Source: Gigaspora margarita
Taxonomy: Eukaryota > Glomeromycota > Glomeromycetes > Diversisporales > Gigasporaceae
Direction of reading: 5' to 3'
DNA length: 64,000 nucleotides
Assembly: GCA_009809945.1 (NCBI GenBank)
Contig: WTPW01000494.1
Coordinates: 313,317-377,316 of the forward strand
Shown here: piece by piece, positions 54,721 to 64,000 of the stretch
Numbering within the stretch: the first letter of the stretch is position 1
Layout of the letters: each line of letters starts with the position of its first letter
Program-made: the position numbers and the translations under genes
The notes under the pieces: model-generated
Databases searched by the model: none
What the model was told of the DNA's origin: nothing
Seen by the model: only the letters and a program-made list of their open reading frames with translations

Positions 54721-55301
54721 AGAGAAGGATGCACTGGGTCTGGGTCTGCGAGTAACGTGGTCCAGGTATTTGGTTCTGTATCTGCTATATAGGCTTCTTT
54801 TGGACTAAGATATTCTTGTTCAAATTTTTCCAAATCCTGTTTATCAGTAAGAGTGGTTTGGGTAGGTAAGAGTTGGTTATTTTCGTATATGATAGGTACA
54901 TGAATCTTCTTCTTGTTCCATCGAAGAGTATAAGTTTTATTTTTCCAATTGTAGCTTGCATTTACTTTCTGTGACCAGTCATTACCTAAAAGTAATGAGT
55001 AGGATGTAGCATTTATAACTTCAACATCCAGAGAGATAGTAGTTCCTTCAATTTCTATTGGCAAGTTTTTAATAATGCCAAGAGGGCGAATAGAGGATCC
55101 AGCAGCAGAAACAATAAGGCTGGTAGAAGGAGTTTCAATTTTTAGTCCATGTTCTTTTACAACTTGGTGAGAGATCATACTGATAGCAGCTCCACTATCA
55201 ATAAAGGCGTAGTAGGGTTTTCCTTGTAGTTTGATATTGCATTTAACAGGAGTAGTATAGGTTGGGGTCTGGATCTGTGTGGCTTTGGATTCTTGGGTCA
55301 A
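54721..55301 (-). pseudogene. Ty3/gypsy aspartic protease
   Basis: KCNIKLQGKPYYAFIDSGAA contains the catalytic DSGA. It is followed by SMISHQVVKEHGLKIE, GIIKNLPIEIEGTTIS and SYSLLLGNDW, the C-terminal flap and hydrophobic-hydrophobic-Gly of retropepsin-like proteases. It cuts the Gag-Pol polyprotein. It follows Gag in the same direction. This stretch is open from 55,301 down to the knuckle array. Confidence 0.88.
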
Positions 55302-55333
55302 GTAACTGGCAAGAGCAGTACGTATAGATTCAT

Positions 55334-56562
55334 TTACAAGAAAAGTTTCAAACTGCTTATAAGTATAATCATTTGCAGTATCAATAGTATATACATCATG
55401 AGGGTAGAGAGTAGAAGAGCAATTTCTGGATCTGGATCAGTCAGAGGATCAGTAATTCTAGTCATTTCTGTATCTATCACATGATTGACTTCAGCTTCGG
55501 GATCAGTCATATCCAGAGCGTTTATTATTATAGTTTCGGTCCCTGGATCTGCTTTGGTTTCGAGATCTAGATCAGTCATAGGACTAGTTGTTTCTAGAAG
55601 AGTAATTATTACTTTGCCCTCGTATTGGTATCCTTGGTTGTCCCTTTTGTTATCTTGGAACCAGACATGACAATTTCGGATGAAATGTCCTTTTTGTCCA
55701 CAGTAATAACAGGTGGCATTGATAGCTCCTTGCTGGGATCGGTCCTTATTTTGATCAAAGTAATAGGCAGGAGTAGGAGTAGAAGCAGCTTGTTTTTCAG
55801 CAAGATTGATACTAAGCTTAGCAATTTGATCACTGAAATAAGCATTACTATAATCTCCTATGTGTGTCTGACATTGATCACAAGTTAAATTGCCTGGCAT
55901 TCGATAGCCTTGATAGTATCATTTGCATTATGGTCAGAGGTCATTATCTGGCCTGTTTCCTATTTGCGTGCTCCAGCAATAGCATCATCCAAAGTTTCAG
56001 GTTTAGCGCTTGGACGTTCATAGCATATTCTGGGTGTAATCCTTGAATAAAGAATTGGATAATGACAGGAGCAGGGAAGATTTCATTCGGGTCTACTCTT
56101 CTCTGAGCTATTTAAAGTGGCTAATGTAAGTATCGACAGTGTCTGAGTCTTGTTTAATTTCAAAGAGTTGTTTTTGCCAGGTAACTTTCTATTTGGTAGT
56201 GCTAAATTTTTCTTTGAAAATGTGGACAAAACTAATAATATCATGATTTCCATGATCATTATCATGAAAAGTATTTTGGGGGTACCTCAAGACTAGTAAG
56301 CCATTCTTGAGCATTATCCTTCATATAAGCACAGGCAAGTTCTAATTGGCGAGCAGGGCTCCAGTGGTTAGGGGAGGGCCAGAAATTAGCTGATTTTCTA
56401 GGGGGGGGCTGAAAAAGTAAAAAATTAATATGAAGACCTGACTAAAAGAGGGGGAGGTCAAAATTTTGGCCAAAATCGAATCATCTGATTCCTGTCAGCA
56501 CCCTTAGCTTTAGCAGCACGTTCGAATTCTTCTATCCAGGTTACAGGATCTTGGGTTCCATT
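55334..56562 (-). pseudogene. Gag capsid and nucleocapsid
   Basis: The capsid part starts after the hAT-like insertion with TQDPVTWIEEFERAAKA, interrupted by the 134-bp MITE (56,371-56,504), then HWSPARQLELACAYMKDN and AQEW. Further on are FIQGLHPEYAMNVQAL and ETLDDAIAGA. Nucleocapsid: CYYCGQKGHFIRNCHVW (about 55,660-55,710), a perfect C-x2-C-x4-H-x4-C knuckle. This is preceded by CDQCQTHIGDYSNAYF and followed by an Asp/Thr-rich tail. Several stops, including TAG near 55,970, break it. Confidence 0.85.
56371..56504. mobile_element. 150-bp MITE, copy 3 of 4 (inverted, diverged)
   Basis: TA on both sides (56,369-56,370; 56,505-56,506). Landmarks: 'ctgattttctagggggggg', 'gaagacctgactaaaag', 'agggggaggtcaaa'. 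Removing it with one TA joins the capsid reading (RAAKA to NHWSPAR). Confidence 0.85.
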
Positions 56563-57825
56563 CAGTATTGGAAATCTGTTTTGAAATTTATGTTCTCATA
56601 AGAACATAATTATTTAATTTAATGTTCTCAAAAATTTTTTTATGTTCTCAAATAGAAAATATTTTTTTTTCTCTTTCTCTTGTTTTTTTTCTTTTTCTTT
56701 CTTTTCTCTCTCTCATTATTTTCCTTTCTTTTCTCTTTTTGTTCACACTCACACACTCTTTCTCACATTCATTTTCTTATTCTTATTCTCTCTTTATACT
56801 TATACTTTAATACTTCTTTTAGTTATTTTAATTTTTAACTTAATTAATATATTTAAAATTATTAATAAGGCAATGCAATTAATTAATTGGTTTTTATAAC
56901 CCGGTCGGGTCAAAATTTTGAAACCTTTAAAAAAAATTTTTTATATATTTTAATAACTGGGTAGAATTTAAAAAAAATTTTTTATAATTTTATAAAATTT
57001 TATATATGAAATTTAAAAAAAAAGCTGGCCAGCAGGTCTATTTAGTTATAAAAACCAAGTAATTAAATTTGTATAGCCTAATAATAAAAAATATAATTTA
57101 TTTAACTAAAATATATAAAGTGAGCTAAGTTATTCATAAATATTAAACTTTGACTTTATATATTTTTTTAGAAACAATTTACTATTTAAGGCTTTTTATA
57201 TAATGTTGGAGGTACTATTGGTTTGACCTAGCTTGTATTTAGTTTTAAATAAGCTATTACCATTTTTTAAATATTTAAATAAATATATATATGATTCCCT
57301 TTACTATGGTGAATTTAATGAATTTATAGATTTAAAAAATTTCTTTAATATAAAATTTTAAAACATAGAACTAAAATTTAAAATCATAATAACTAAAAAT
57401 TTGTTAAATAATTTCTTGTAATAATTTACATTATTATTATATTACTTTTACCTTTGAAAATTTATATTAAATATTAATATAATTAATTATATCATAGTAT
57501 TAAATGTATATCAAAGTTTATATAACAAAGTTTTTATTGCACCAATGGATACTATATTATCCAAAATTTTTCTGTAATTCAAGAACAACTAATTTGTTCT
57601 CTATTTAACTAATTAATAATAAATATTTATAAACTTAATTATTTTAAACTGCTATATTAATAAAAATAATTTTTTATTACTTTATATATTTACATAGAGA
57701 ACATATTTTTCAATCTTGATGTTCTCAAAAAAACTTTAATAGAGAACATCTTAAATTTTGTAAATGTTCTCAAATTAAAAGTGATGTTCTCATGAGAACA
57801 TGAGAACATAAGATTTCCAACACTG
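56563..57825. mobile_element. hAT-like element (1,263 bp) in gag
   Basis: Left 'cagtattggaaatctgtt', reversed right 'cagtgttggaaatcttatgt'. The perfect 8-bp duplication 'gttccatt' lies at 56,555-56,562 and 57,826-57,833. Both subterminal regions carry repeated ATGTTCTC/GAGAACAT words as in 37,029-37,257. The interior is AT-rich, with a T/C tract at 56,665-56,810 and a nested element. No transposase is seen. Gag reads NGT to TQDPVTW across it. Confidence 0.92.
56874..57068. mobile_element. Nested MITE with TTAATTAMTTGGTTTTTATAAC ends
   Basis: Left 'ttaattaattggtttttata', reversed right 'tttaattacttggtttttat'. Interior 'acccggtcgggtcaaaattt'. Lies within the hAT-like element; target duplication not clear. 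Confidence 0.6.
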
Positions 57826-59296
57826 GTTCCATTACCACGGTAAAAATCAATTTTAAGCAGAGATTTTTCACTGCCTCTTCCCATAGCATTGGCAAGAGCA
57901 GTCATAGCTTTAGCAGCGGCATTTAAAGCATCTTCAGCCATATTTCTTTCAGGTTCTTGGTCTTCTACTGTAGCATCTGATTCTGATTCTGAAAATATGA
58001 GTTCTTCTTGGTCAGGTTCTTCAGGTTCTTTTTCTGTTTCAACTAATTCTTCATAGTTAGGTTCTTCTATTGGATCTTCGTTGAGGTCTTCTTCTTCTTC
58101 AGATGCTTCTTTTTTGATGTTTCTTCTTCTGATTCAACTAATTCTTGGTTAGGTTCTTCTACTTGTTCTTGTAAATTGACTTCTTCTAAATTTATTTCTT
58201 CTTTGACTTCTTCTGGATAAGCTCCAACAATTTGGGGTTCAATATCTTCAACTTGAGGTAAGTGAATTCAATTGTCAGTTCAAAGAGAATGTAGATTAAG
58301 AGGAGTAGGGTTGAGTGCTTGATTGATTTGAGGAATAGGTTCGTTTACTGAGTTTGGTTGAGGAGTAGGTACTGGGAGTGCTTCAACTATTTGGTGACCA
58401 GTGAGAGCAGGTTGTGGAATAAAAGTTGTTGACTTAGAGAAGATGTGGTTAGAGGAGTAGTATTATGAGTTGTATTAGCTTGGTATAGTTCATTTACAAC
58501 TGGTAATTGGGTGGTTACTGGTGGAGGAGTTTGTCAAAAATATTGTATAGGATTAAGATTTTGGATAAACCTTGGTATTTGATTAGGAGGGGGAGTATCA
58601 AGTTGAAGAAGAGGTTGGTCAAGACAAATTTCAGAGAAAGGTGAAGAGGGAAGTAGAATGCGAGAATGAAATTGGACTTGGGTAGTATTTTCATTGTAGG
58701 GTAAGAGAGAAGATGTGTGAGAAGATCTAGCAAAATTATCTAGATATTCTGGTTCTAAGGTATATATTAATCGAGTAGTAGATGAAATTCTATAATCTAT
58801 CTCTTCATCAGTTCCTTGAGTAATAGGAGAAAGATGATCAAGGTTATCGATTACTCAGCCAAGTATTGGAGTAGAAATAGCAGGGGTTTCAAGATGAACG
58901 TCAAAGATGTTTCTTTCAAAGTCCGAGAGTAATGTAGGAGCAAGAGTAAAACAAGTATTGGCACGGAGGAGAGCAGCAATAACTGCTAGAGGGTCAAGGT
59001 GATGATTGTTGTATCTGCAACTAAAAACAATGTTCCTAGCGGTAGCTCTAAGAGTATTATAATCTCGAGGGAAAGATAAAATAAAATGGGCATACAACGT
59101 TTGTTGAGTATAACGATGGGCAAAATATGTATTTCAGTATTCATTCCAAAAGTGACGGATATCCTACAGGTGAGTAACAAATGTGACAAGATAAATCAGG
59201 CTCGGTGACTTGTATAACTTCAGTGGCAAGAGGAGAGGGGTGGTGAATATCGTGAGCTTCAATTTGTTCTAAATGAATTTGATAAGCTCTACTCAT
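57826..59296 (-). pseudogene. Gag N-terminal region, unusually long
   Basis: Starts MSRAYQIHLEQIEAHDIHH at 59,296, with a CHICY motif before an in-frame TGA at 59,141. The reading goes on through FILSFPRDYNTLRATAR and VIAALLRANTCFTLAPTLL (58,855-59,097; TGA at 58,855). Next come a Pro/Ser/Thr-rich stretch with TPPPVTTQLPVVNELYQ and a very acidic block (57,950-58,250: EEVKEEINLEEVNLQEQ, EEEDLNEDPIEEPNY). It ends with MAEDALNAAAKAMTALANAM before the capsid at 57,826. About 480 residues precede the capsid, much longer than in a simple Ty3 Gag. Function of the extension unknown. Confidence 0.65.
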
Positions 59297-59707
59297 ATAG
59301 AGGTTAAAAAAGAAAACAAATTAGATAAATTTTTTTTTTAACTTTAAGAAGGGTGGGGAGAGAAAGATTTGGTTACTAATATAACTATAAATTTTTAAAA
59401 AAAAAGGTAAGAAGGTTTCTAATCTGGTTTTAAAAGAAAATAACTAACAACAATAACTAAACAAATAAAGTGCTACAAAAGCAGAGACTTCAAGTATGCC
59501 CTTCTGAACGAATCTTTTTCAATTTGACAGGAAAATACTAGTGCTACAAAAGCAAGAGGCTTCAAGTATGCCCTTCTGAACAAATCTTTTTCAATTCGAC
59601 AGGTAAACCAAAATTAATAACTTTAATAAGAGGAGAAAAGAGGCGAGAGAAATATCCTTGCAGAGAGAAGAGAAAAAAGTCCTAAGAGTTCTGGCTGTTT
59701 TTAATGA

Positions 59708-59727
59708 TTTCCACCAGAAGGCACCAA
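59708..59727 (-). promoter_or_regulatory. Putative primer-binding site
   Basis: Just inside the 5' LTR (minus strand), 'tggtgccttctggtggaa' begins with TGG, as expected for pairing with the CCA end of a tRNA. The tRNA cannot be named from memory with safety. Confidence 0.55.
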
Positions 59728-59729
59728 AA

Positions 59730-60137
59730 TGTTACAAGTGACTATAGCCTTCAATATAGTGCTTGCAACACAAAACACAGTGACAGGGATCTTGTAAGGG
59801 TTAGAGAAGATATGAAGTGGTGTGCAAGTAGAATATTACTTCACTAGAGCAGTTCAGTATATATTTGTCAAAGAGCAAGAGTATATTTTTGGGATAAGAT
59901 ATATTTTATTAATAATAATATGATATAATATAGAGAGGATATTTATTTGTAAACATTTGGAGAGGGGAGGAGAATCTGAGTCTGTTGTGTAGAAGGGGAG
60001 AAAGCTAGGGTTTATATACATTTTGCAAAGCTAATAAAATACTAAAGATAATAAAACTATAAAATGATAAAACTGTAAAACTGTAAAACTGTAAAACTGT
60101 AAAACTATGCTTTGGTCAAGCAACCTATTCTATAACA
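59730..60137 (-). repeat. 5' LTR
   Basis: 408 bases, TG...CA. Differs from the 3' LTR by scattered substitutions and by fewer CTGTAAAA units (near 60,075-60,105). The divergence means insertion was not recent. Confidence 0.95.
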
Positions 60138-60911
60138 ACATTATGACATTTTTGCTTAAGTATTAATGAATTCAAGTAAAGCATGATTAGTAATATTGTA
60201 AAAGCTTGTTCTTCCAGATATGCCTTCCTTACTTTTAGTATATAAATAATGGCTAACAATTCTTTTTCATAAATTGGGTAATTTATTTTGGCAGATATCA
60301 TTTTTCTTGACTCATATGCTATAGGTTGTTCATTGTTTCCTTGGTCTTGACTTAACATGGTGTTGATTGCAATATTAGACACATTGGTCAATACAATGAA
60401 TAGTTTTTTAGAATTAGGTATTTCTAATACTGAGGCAACAATAAATGCTTTTTTTAATTCTACAAATGCTTGTTCTTATTTGACTTTCCACTCATATAGC
60501 TGATTCTTGTATAAAAGATTTGTAAGAAGCATGGCTATCTTGGAACAATCAGGTATAAATTTTCTGTAAAAATTCACTAGTTCTAAAAATAAATAGAGTT
60601 CCTAGATATTTTTAGGTATAGTTCAAGTTTTATAGCTTCTAATTTCTTTGGGTTAGTTACAAGCTCTTTGATGAAACTATATATCCTAGAAATTCAATGA
60701 TAAAATTTTCAAATTCATATTTCTTTATATTTTCATATAGTTAGTACATGCAAAGTTTTTCCAATACCTATCTCATGTGCTGCACATGCTTTTCTTGTAA
60801 TTTGCTATACACTAGAATATAATCAAGATAGACTAATAAATTTATCTAAGTTCTAAAATATATTATTCATTAGGTGCATAAAAGAAGCAGGAGCATTTGT
60901 CAATTCAAATA
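60138..60911 (-). pseudogene. Old gypsy RT C-terminal part and RNase H
   Basis: 60,125-60,391: SNIAINTMLSQDQGNNEQPI, AYESRKMISAKINYPIYEKE, LLAIIYILKVRKAYLEEQAF, the RNase H of a Ty3 element, which continues across the younger element into 47,770. Upstream, FELTNAPASFMHLMN and a VYLDYILVYS motif (about 60,815) mark the RT. The catalytic YLDD reads YLDY here, so the enzyme is dead. Confidence 0.8.
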
Positions 60912-61825
60912 CAGTCTGATCTCTCTATAATCACCATGTCCGTTGCGCCCTATTTTGGTGATTGTATAGAGGTGTGACTATAAATAAAATACTTTGTTAT
61001 AGTCCCGTGACCAAAGGCCAATAAGTAATATATTTGTGCACATTTGAAATACTATTAAAAAAATTTAAAATGTTCGATGGTGAATAACTTTTAATACAGT
61101 GGCCCAATTTGAATAAAATGATTACCAGAATGTTTGACTCATTGAGACAATTTTAAAGAGTCTGAAATCATTCAAAACTAATTACAAAATGCTAAAATCT
61201 TTAAGGGCCGTGTCATTAATCCCCTGATTATTTTTTATTAGAGGCCTACCCCCTCCCCCCTTTTTAATATAAATTTGGTCAGGTTCTTATATATAATTTC
61301 AATATTTTTTACCCCCCCTCCCCCTAAAAAATCACCTGATTTTTGTCATTCCCCTAAGGATTTTTCACTTAGATGTTTAAATTTAATAAATTTTTAAACA
61401 TTTAAAGTGGTACAAATCCTTAACGATCTCTGTAGCGTGTGATTGGATTTTAACGATCTTGGGCTCATTAGATTCATCTCAGTGAGACGAACAATTTGGT
61501 AGTTGTTTCATTCAAATCGGACCACTGCATCAAAAGTTATTTGCTGTCAACTCTTTAAGATTTTTAATAGAATATTTTAAATTAACATAAATATGAATAT
61601 TGGCCAATCAGATTTTATAATCCATATTTAGTCAAAATTGGTGAGTATAACGAGGGATTTTATTAATAAAATTGATAAAAAAATCAAAATTTTTTGGTGA
61701 TAGTGATTATAAGTGATTTGTGACTATAATGAGGTTTTTTACTATATTTTAAGTCTGTTGCACAATATTGTGTGCTTATATAGAGGTGTGACTATATGGG
61801 GTGTGATTATAGAGAGGCCAAACTG
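60912..61825. mobile_element. Tc1/pogo-like non-autonomous element in the old RT
   Basis: Left 'cagtctgatctctctataat', reversed right 'cagtttggcctctctataat', then CAC on both. TA at 60,910-60,911 and 61,826-61,827. Subterminal words 'gaggtgtgactata' repeat at both sides. It carries copy 4 of the 150-bp MITE. RT coding (FLVI to FELTNAPAS) resumes across it. Confidence 0.9.
61204..61354. mobile_element. 150-bp MITE, copy 4 of 4
   Basis: TA at 61,202-61,203 and 61,355-61,356. Landmarks 'agggccgtgtcattaatccc', 'aggcctaccccctccccc', 'atttggtcaggttc', 'aaaaaatcacctgatttttg'. Nested in the pogo-like element. Confidence 0.9.
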
Positions 61826-61827
61826 TA

Positions 61828-62340
61828 TTATTACAAGAAATTTATAGTGGCCATATCATGTCTAAAATGCTGTTTTTGAAATATTCTCTTCTCTAATTCA
61901 CAGTTGGTAATAGCCTGAATATAAATCAATTTTACTAAAATATTTTGCATCTATAAGCTGGTCTAACAAATCATCAATACGAAAAAGCAGGTATCAATTT
62001 TTGATTGTTATCTTGTTTAATGCTCTATAGTCCACACACATACAAAGAGAACTATCCTTTTTTGCTACAAACAATACCAAAGCTTTGTAAGATGATAAAC
62101 TAGATCAAATTATCACCTTTTTAATATATTTTTCTAACTACCTTTTTAACTCTTTTAGTTTATGAAATAGCAACCTATAAATAGGACTAAAAGGAGGCAT
62201 TATATCTTCTTGCAAAGGAATTCTATAGTCAACATTTCGATTTAGAGGTAGTTGATTTAGCAGATCTTTCAGAAAAATGTCCAGATATTTATTAACAACT
62301 TCCTTTAGGTAATCTGGTACCTTTTTTTATTCTTTATCTT
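61828..62340 (-). pseudogene. Old gypsy RT N-terminal part
   Basis: [35 protein letters not shown] (first catalytic Asp in SKIDLYSGY) and YGHYKFLVI just before the inserted element. These motifs are diagnostic of Ty3/gypsy RT. Stops and slips are present. Confidence 0.85.
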
Positions 62341-63519
62341 CTGGTTTTGATTCTGTTGCAGCTAATATAACAAATAATTTGCCTTTTATTTAATTTCTTT
62401 TGTAATTTGCTATTTTGATACTATTGTTGCAACAAGCTGCATTTGTTTTTCACTAACCTTAGCACTAATTTTAAAAAACATGTTATCTTTCTATAGTAAG
62501 ATTTAAGAATTATGATTATATAGCCAGAATTTCCCTAATATTATATTATAATTTTTAATAGCAATACTTCTAGTCAAATTCTCTTTTTTTCTATAATATA
62601 TTTGAATTAACAATATTGGCGACATATCCACTCGATATGCATAGTATCTTATTGGCAAGTTCTATGATTGATCTTTCATTAATTTCTTTATTAACTGATA
62701 GTTGATGCTTCTCTACGAATTGTTTATTGATAAAATCTTTAGAAGTGCCTGAATCTATTATAATTAGAGCATCTTTTTTCACAAACCCTTCCTTTACCAT
62801 TAAGAGTTTTTTTCTTTTTCTACCAACTAATTCTGGTTTTATAATACTTATTTGTTAGCATTTTCAGTCATATTAGCCAATGCACTAAGCTTTGATTTAG
62901 ATTTATTGTAACAGAACTTTGCTATATCTTCCTTTTGACCACATTTAAAATACAATCCCTTTTGTCTATATTCCTTCCTTATATTATTGTTTTTACCTTG
63001 AGCAAATTTTGTATATTTGGTTATATGCTTGGTTATACACTTGTAATTTCCTTATTTTTGCTTTATCAAGTTCTATCATTAATATACTATCATTTTCTAA
63101 TTCACTTAATTTTGGTACATGGCTTTTAATTGCTTTTACTGTCTGGTGCTTTATTCCACTAGCGCCATATATTATAGTATCATATGTTGTTGTCAGACAA
63201 TCTGCTTCTTTAAGACTTTCTGGTGAACAATAGTTTACTTTAGACTTTATGGCAGCCTTTAACCCTTCTGTAAAGTATAAAATTTTATTAGCTTCATCTA
63301 TTTTTTTCTACTTGACCAATAATATTTCTAAATTTTGAAGTATATTTTAGTTCTATTAAGGTTTGTTTTATATTTCTAAGATGTCTTTTCAAATACTGTT
63401 AGTATTGTAGAGGTTGAATGTCTTTCAGATTTCTTTACTGAAATGTCCCATTTTTCAGATGGCTTTTGTGCTTTGTCAGCTTGTATCATGTTTAGATACC
63501 ACTGAAGCACTGCATTCTT
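62341..63519 (-). pseudogene. Old gypsy gag end and protease
   Basis: 62,591-62,800 holds the protease: DALIIIDSGTSKDFINKQF, with the catalytic DSGT. Upstream, near 62,930-62,960, LYFKCGQKEDIAKFCYN is a decayed zinc knuckle. Further toward 63,500, capsid-like coding traces such as SHVPKLSELENDSILMIELD are seen in broken frames. The 5' LTR is not recognised and may have been cut by the element at 63,522 or lie outside the window. Confidence 0.7.
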
Positions 63520-63521
63520 TA

Positions 63522-64000
63522 AGGGTAGGGAGTACAAATTGCAAATTACATATAAAATTCATGGTATTGATTTATTCTTTTTAAAATTTTGTAAATTTTT
63601 TTCAAGCAAATCATTTTTGAACTATTAAATAAAATTATAGAGCAGGTTTTTCTGATTCTAAAAATAGCAAATTTGTTAAAATTAGTTGAATATTCGTCAA
63701 GTTATACTGATTTAAATTTTAGTTGTCAAAAGTTGTTTACAAAATTATATGATGATCATATGATATAGACCAATCAAAATTAATTGTTTTGTGTAACTAG
63801 AGGAAATTTGAGCCCATTGGGGAACTTTATGATATATAGAAGTATAATTTTTTTTAAATATATACTCTATTAAAATTTTGCTATTATATAATGTGCATTT
63901 TGTTCTATATATTATAAAATTTTAGTCAAATTTGATTACAACTATGAAAAGTTTTATTAGTAGCACATTTTTAATTTCTATATAAATCTCATTGTACTAC
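63522..64000. mobile_element. 518-bp MITE, copy 2 (cut by the window edge)
   Basis: Begins 'agggtagggagtacaaattg' after a TA at 63,520-63,521 and follows the 31,887-32,404 copy closely to the edge, missing only the last ~40 bases. Differences are scattered substitutions and small indels. Confidence 0.92.

Larger units (their letters stand above)
47775..60137 (-). mobile_element. Younger Ty3/gypsy LTR retrotransposon, complete but decayed
   Basis: LTRs (47,775-48,230 and 59,730-60,137) run TGTTAC...TATAACA. They are flanked by 'acat' on both sides (47,771-47,774; 60,138-60,141). Removing the element with one 'acat' joins the RNase H of the old element (KQKCHN to LDRWVETL). Order on the minus strand: Gag, protease, an extra segment with zinc knuckles and a Gln-rich coil, RT, RNase H, integrase, an extra ORF, 3' LTR. 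This protease-RT-RH-IN order is Ty3/gypsy. No chromodomain is seen. At least five smaller elements sit within it; without them it would be about 10 kb. Confidence 0.92.
42700..63519 (-). mobile_element. Old chromodomain Ty3/gypsy element (chromovirus relic), broken by insertions
   Basis: Minus-strand order: gag zinc knuckle and protease (about 62,590-62,960), RT (61,826-62,330 and 60,700-60,911), RNase H (60,138-60,391, resuming at 47,590-47,770), integrase (about 47,195-47,560, 46,884-46,940, 43,996-44,269, 43,234-43,482), chromodomain (about 42,840-42,960). LTRs are not recognised. Insertions, each confirmed by the protein resuming, are a whole younger Ty3 element (47,775-60,137), a pogo-like MITE (60,912-61,825), MITEs at 46,948-47,192 and 43,483-43,995, and the large AGGACC element (44,270-46,883). 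Confidence 0.8.

Noticed and set aside
55293..55888. Plus-strand Ser/Val-rich frames over gag
   Set aside because: Opposite to the strand holding the zinc knuckle and protease.

Overview
The window reads as nuclear DNA of a very AT-rich, transposon-packed eukaryote, most likely an arbuscular mycorrhizal fungus (Glomeromycotina, Rhizophagus-like). This is inferred from an intron-containing tyrosine-kinase-like (TKL) kinase gene of the style expanded in these fungi, a membrane-anchored kelch gene relic, LINEs whose ORF1 carries RRM-like folds, chromodomain Ty3/gypsy elements, and dozens of TA-flanked miniature elements. No functional RNA genes were found (only tRNA-like SINE heads) and no CRISPR.

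Layout. 1-3.5 kb: AT-rich low-complexity DNA and foldback elements. 3.5-11.2 kb: a decayed, nearly complete LINE on the minus strand (ORF1, APE endonuclease, RT, RNase H, zinc finger), its endonuclease split by a TA-flanked miniature element. 11.2-24.2 kb: a dense stack of miniature inverted-repeat elements (MITEs), a palindromic composite element that received a SINE and a 5'-truncated LINE with a 20-bp target duplication, and many elements sharing an internal core with a CCTAACCCT motif. 24.4-27.2 kb: the only apparently intact host gene, a four-exon TKL kinase fused to an array of 84-bp leucine-rich repeats, with an assembly gap inside the array. 27.2-36.7 kb: mostly non-coding DNA with tandem repeats and three inverted-repeat elements. 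36.8-38.3 kb: a kelch/transmembrane pseudogene split by a hAT-like MITE. 38.4-42.7 kb: more MITEs. 42.7-63.5 kb: an old chromodomain Ty3/gypsy element, opened by insertions that include a complete younger Ty3/gypsy element (LTRs at 47,775 and 59,730), itself hit by at least five smaller elements. 63.5-64 kb: a second copy of the 518-bp element at 31.9 kb.

Because many insertions fall inside recognisable coding sequence, boundaries and target duplications can be checked by whether the protein resumes after the insertion, which gives a relative order of events. The most interesting items are: the LRR array, where almost all change between modules falls on a few exposed residues; the MITE group with a common core but different ends; the excess of in-frame TGA stops in the younger Ty3 element; its two unexpected coding segments; and a small inverted-repeat element flanked by a 14-bp duplication.
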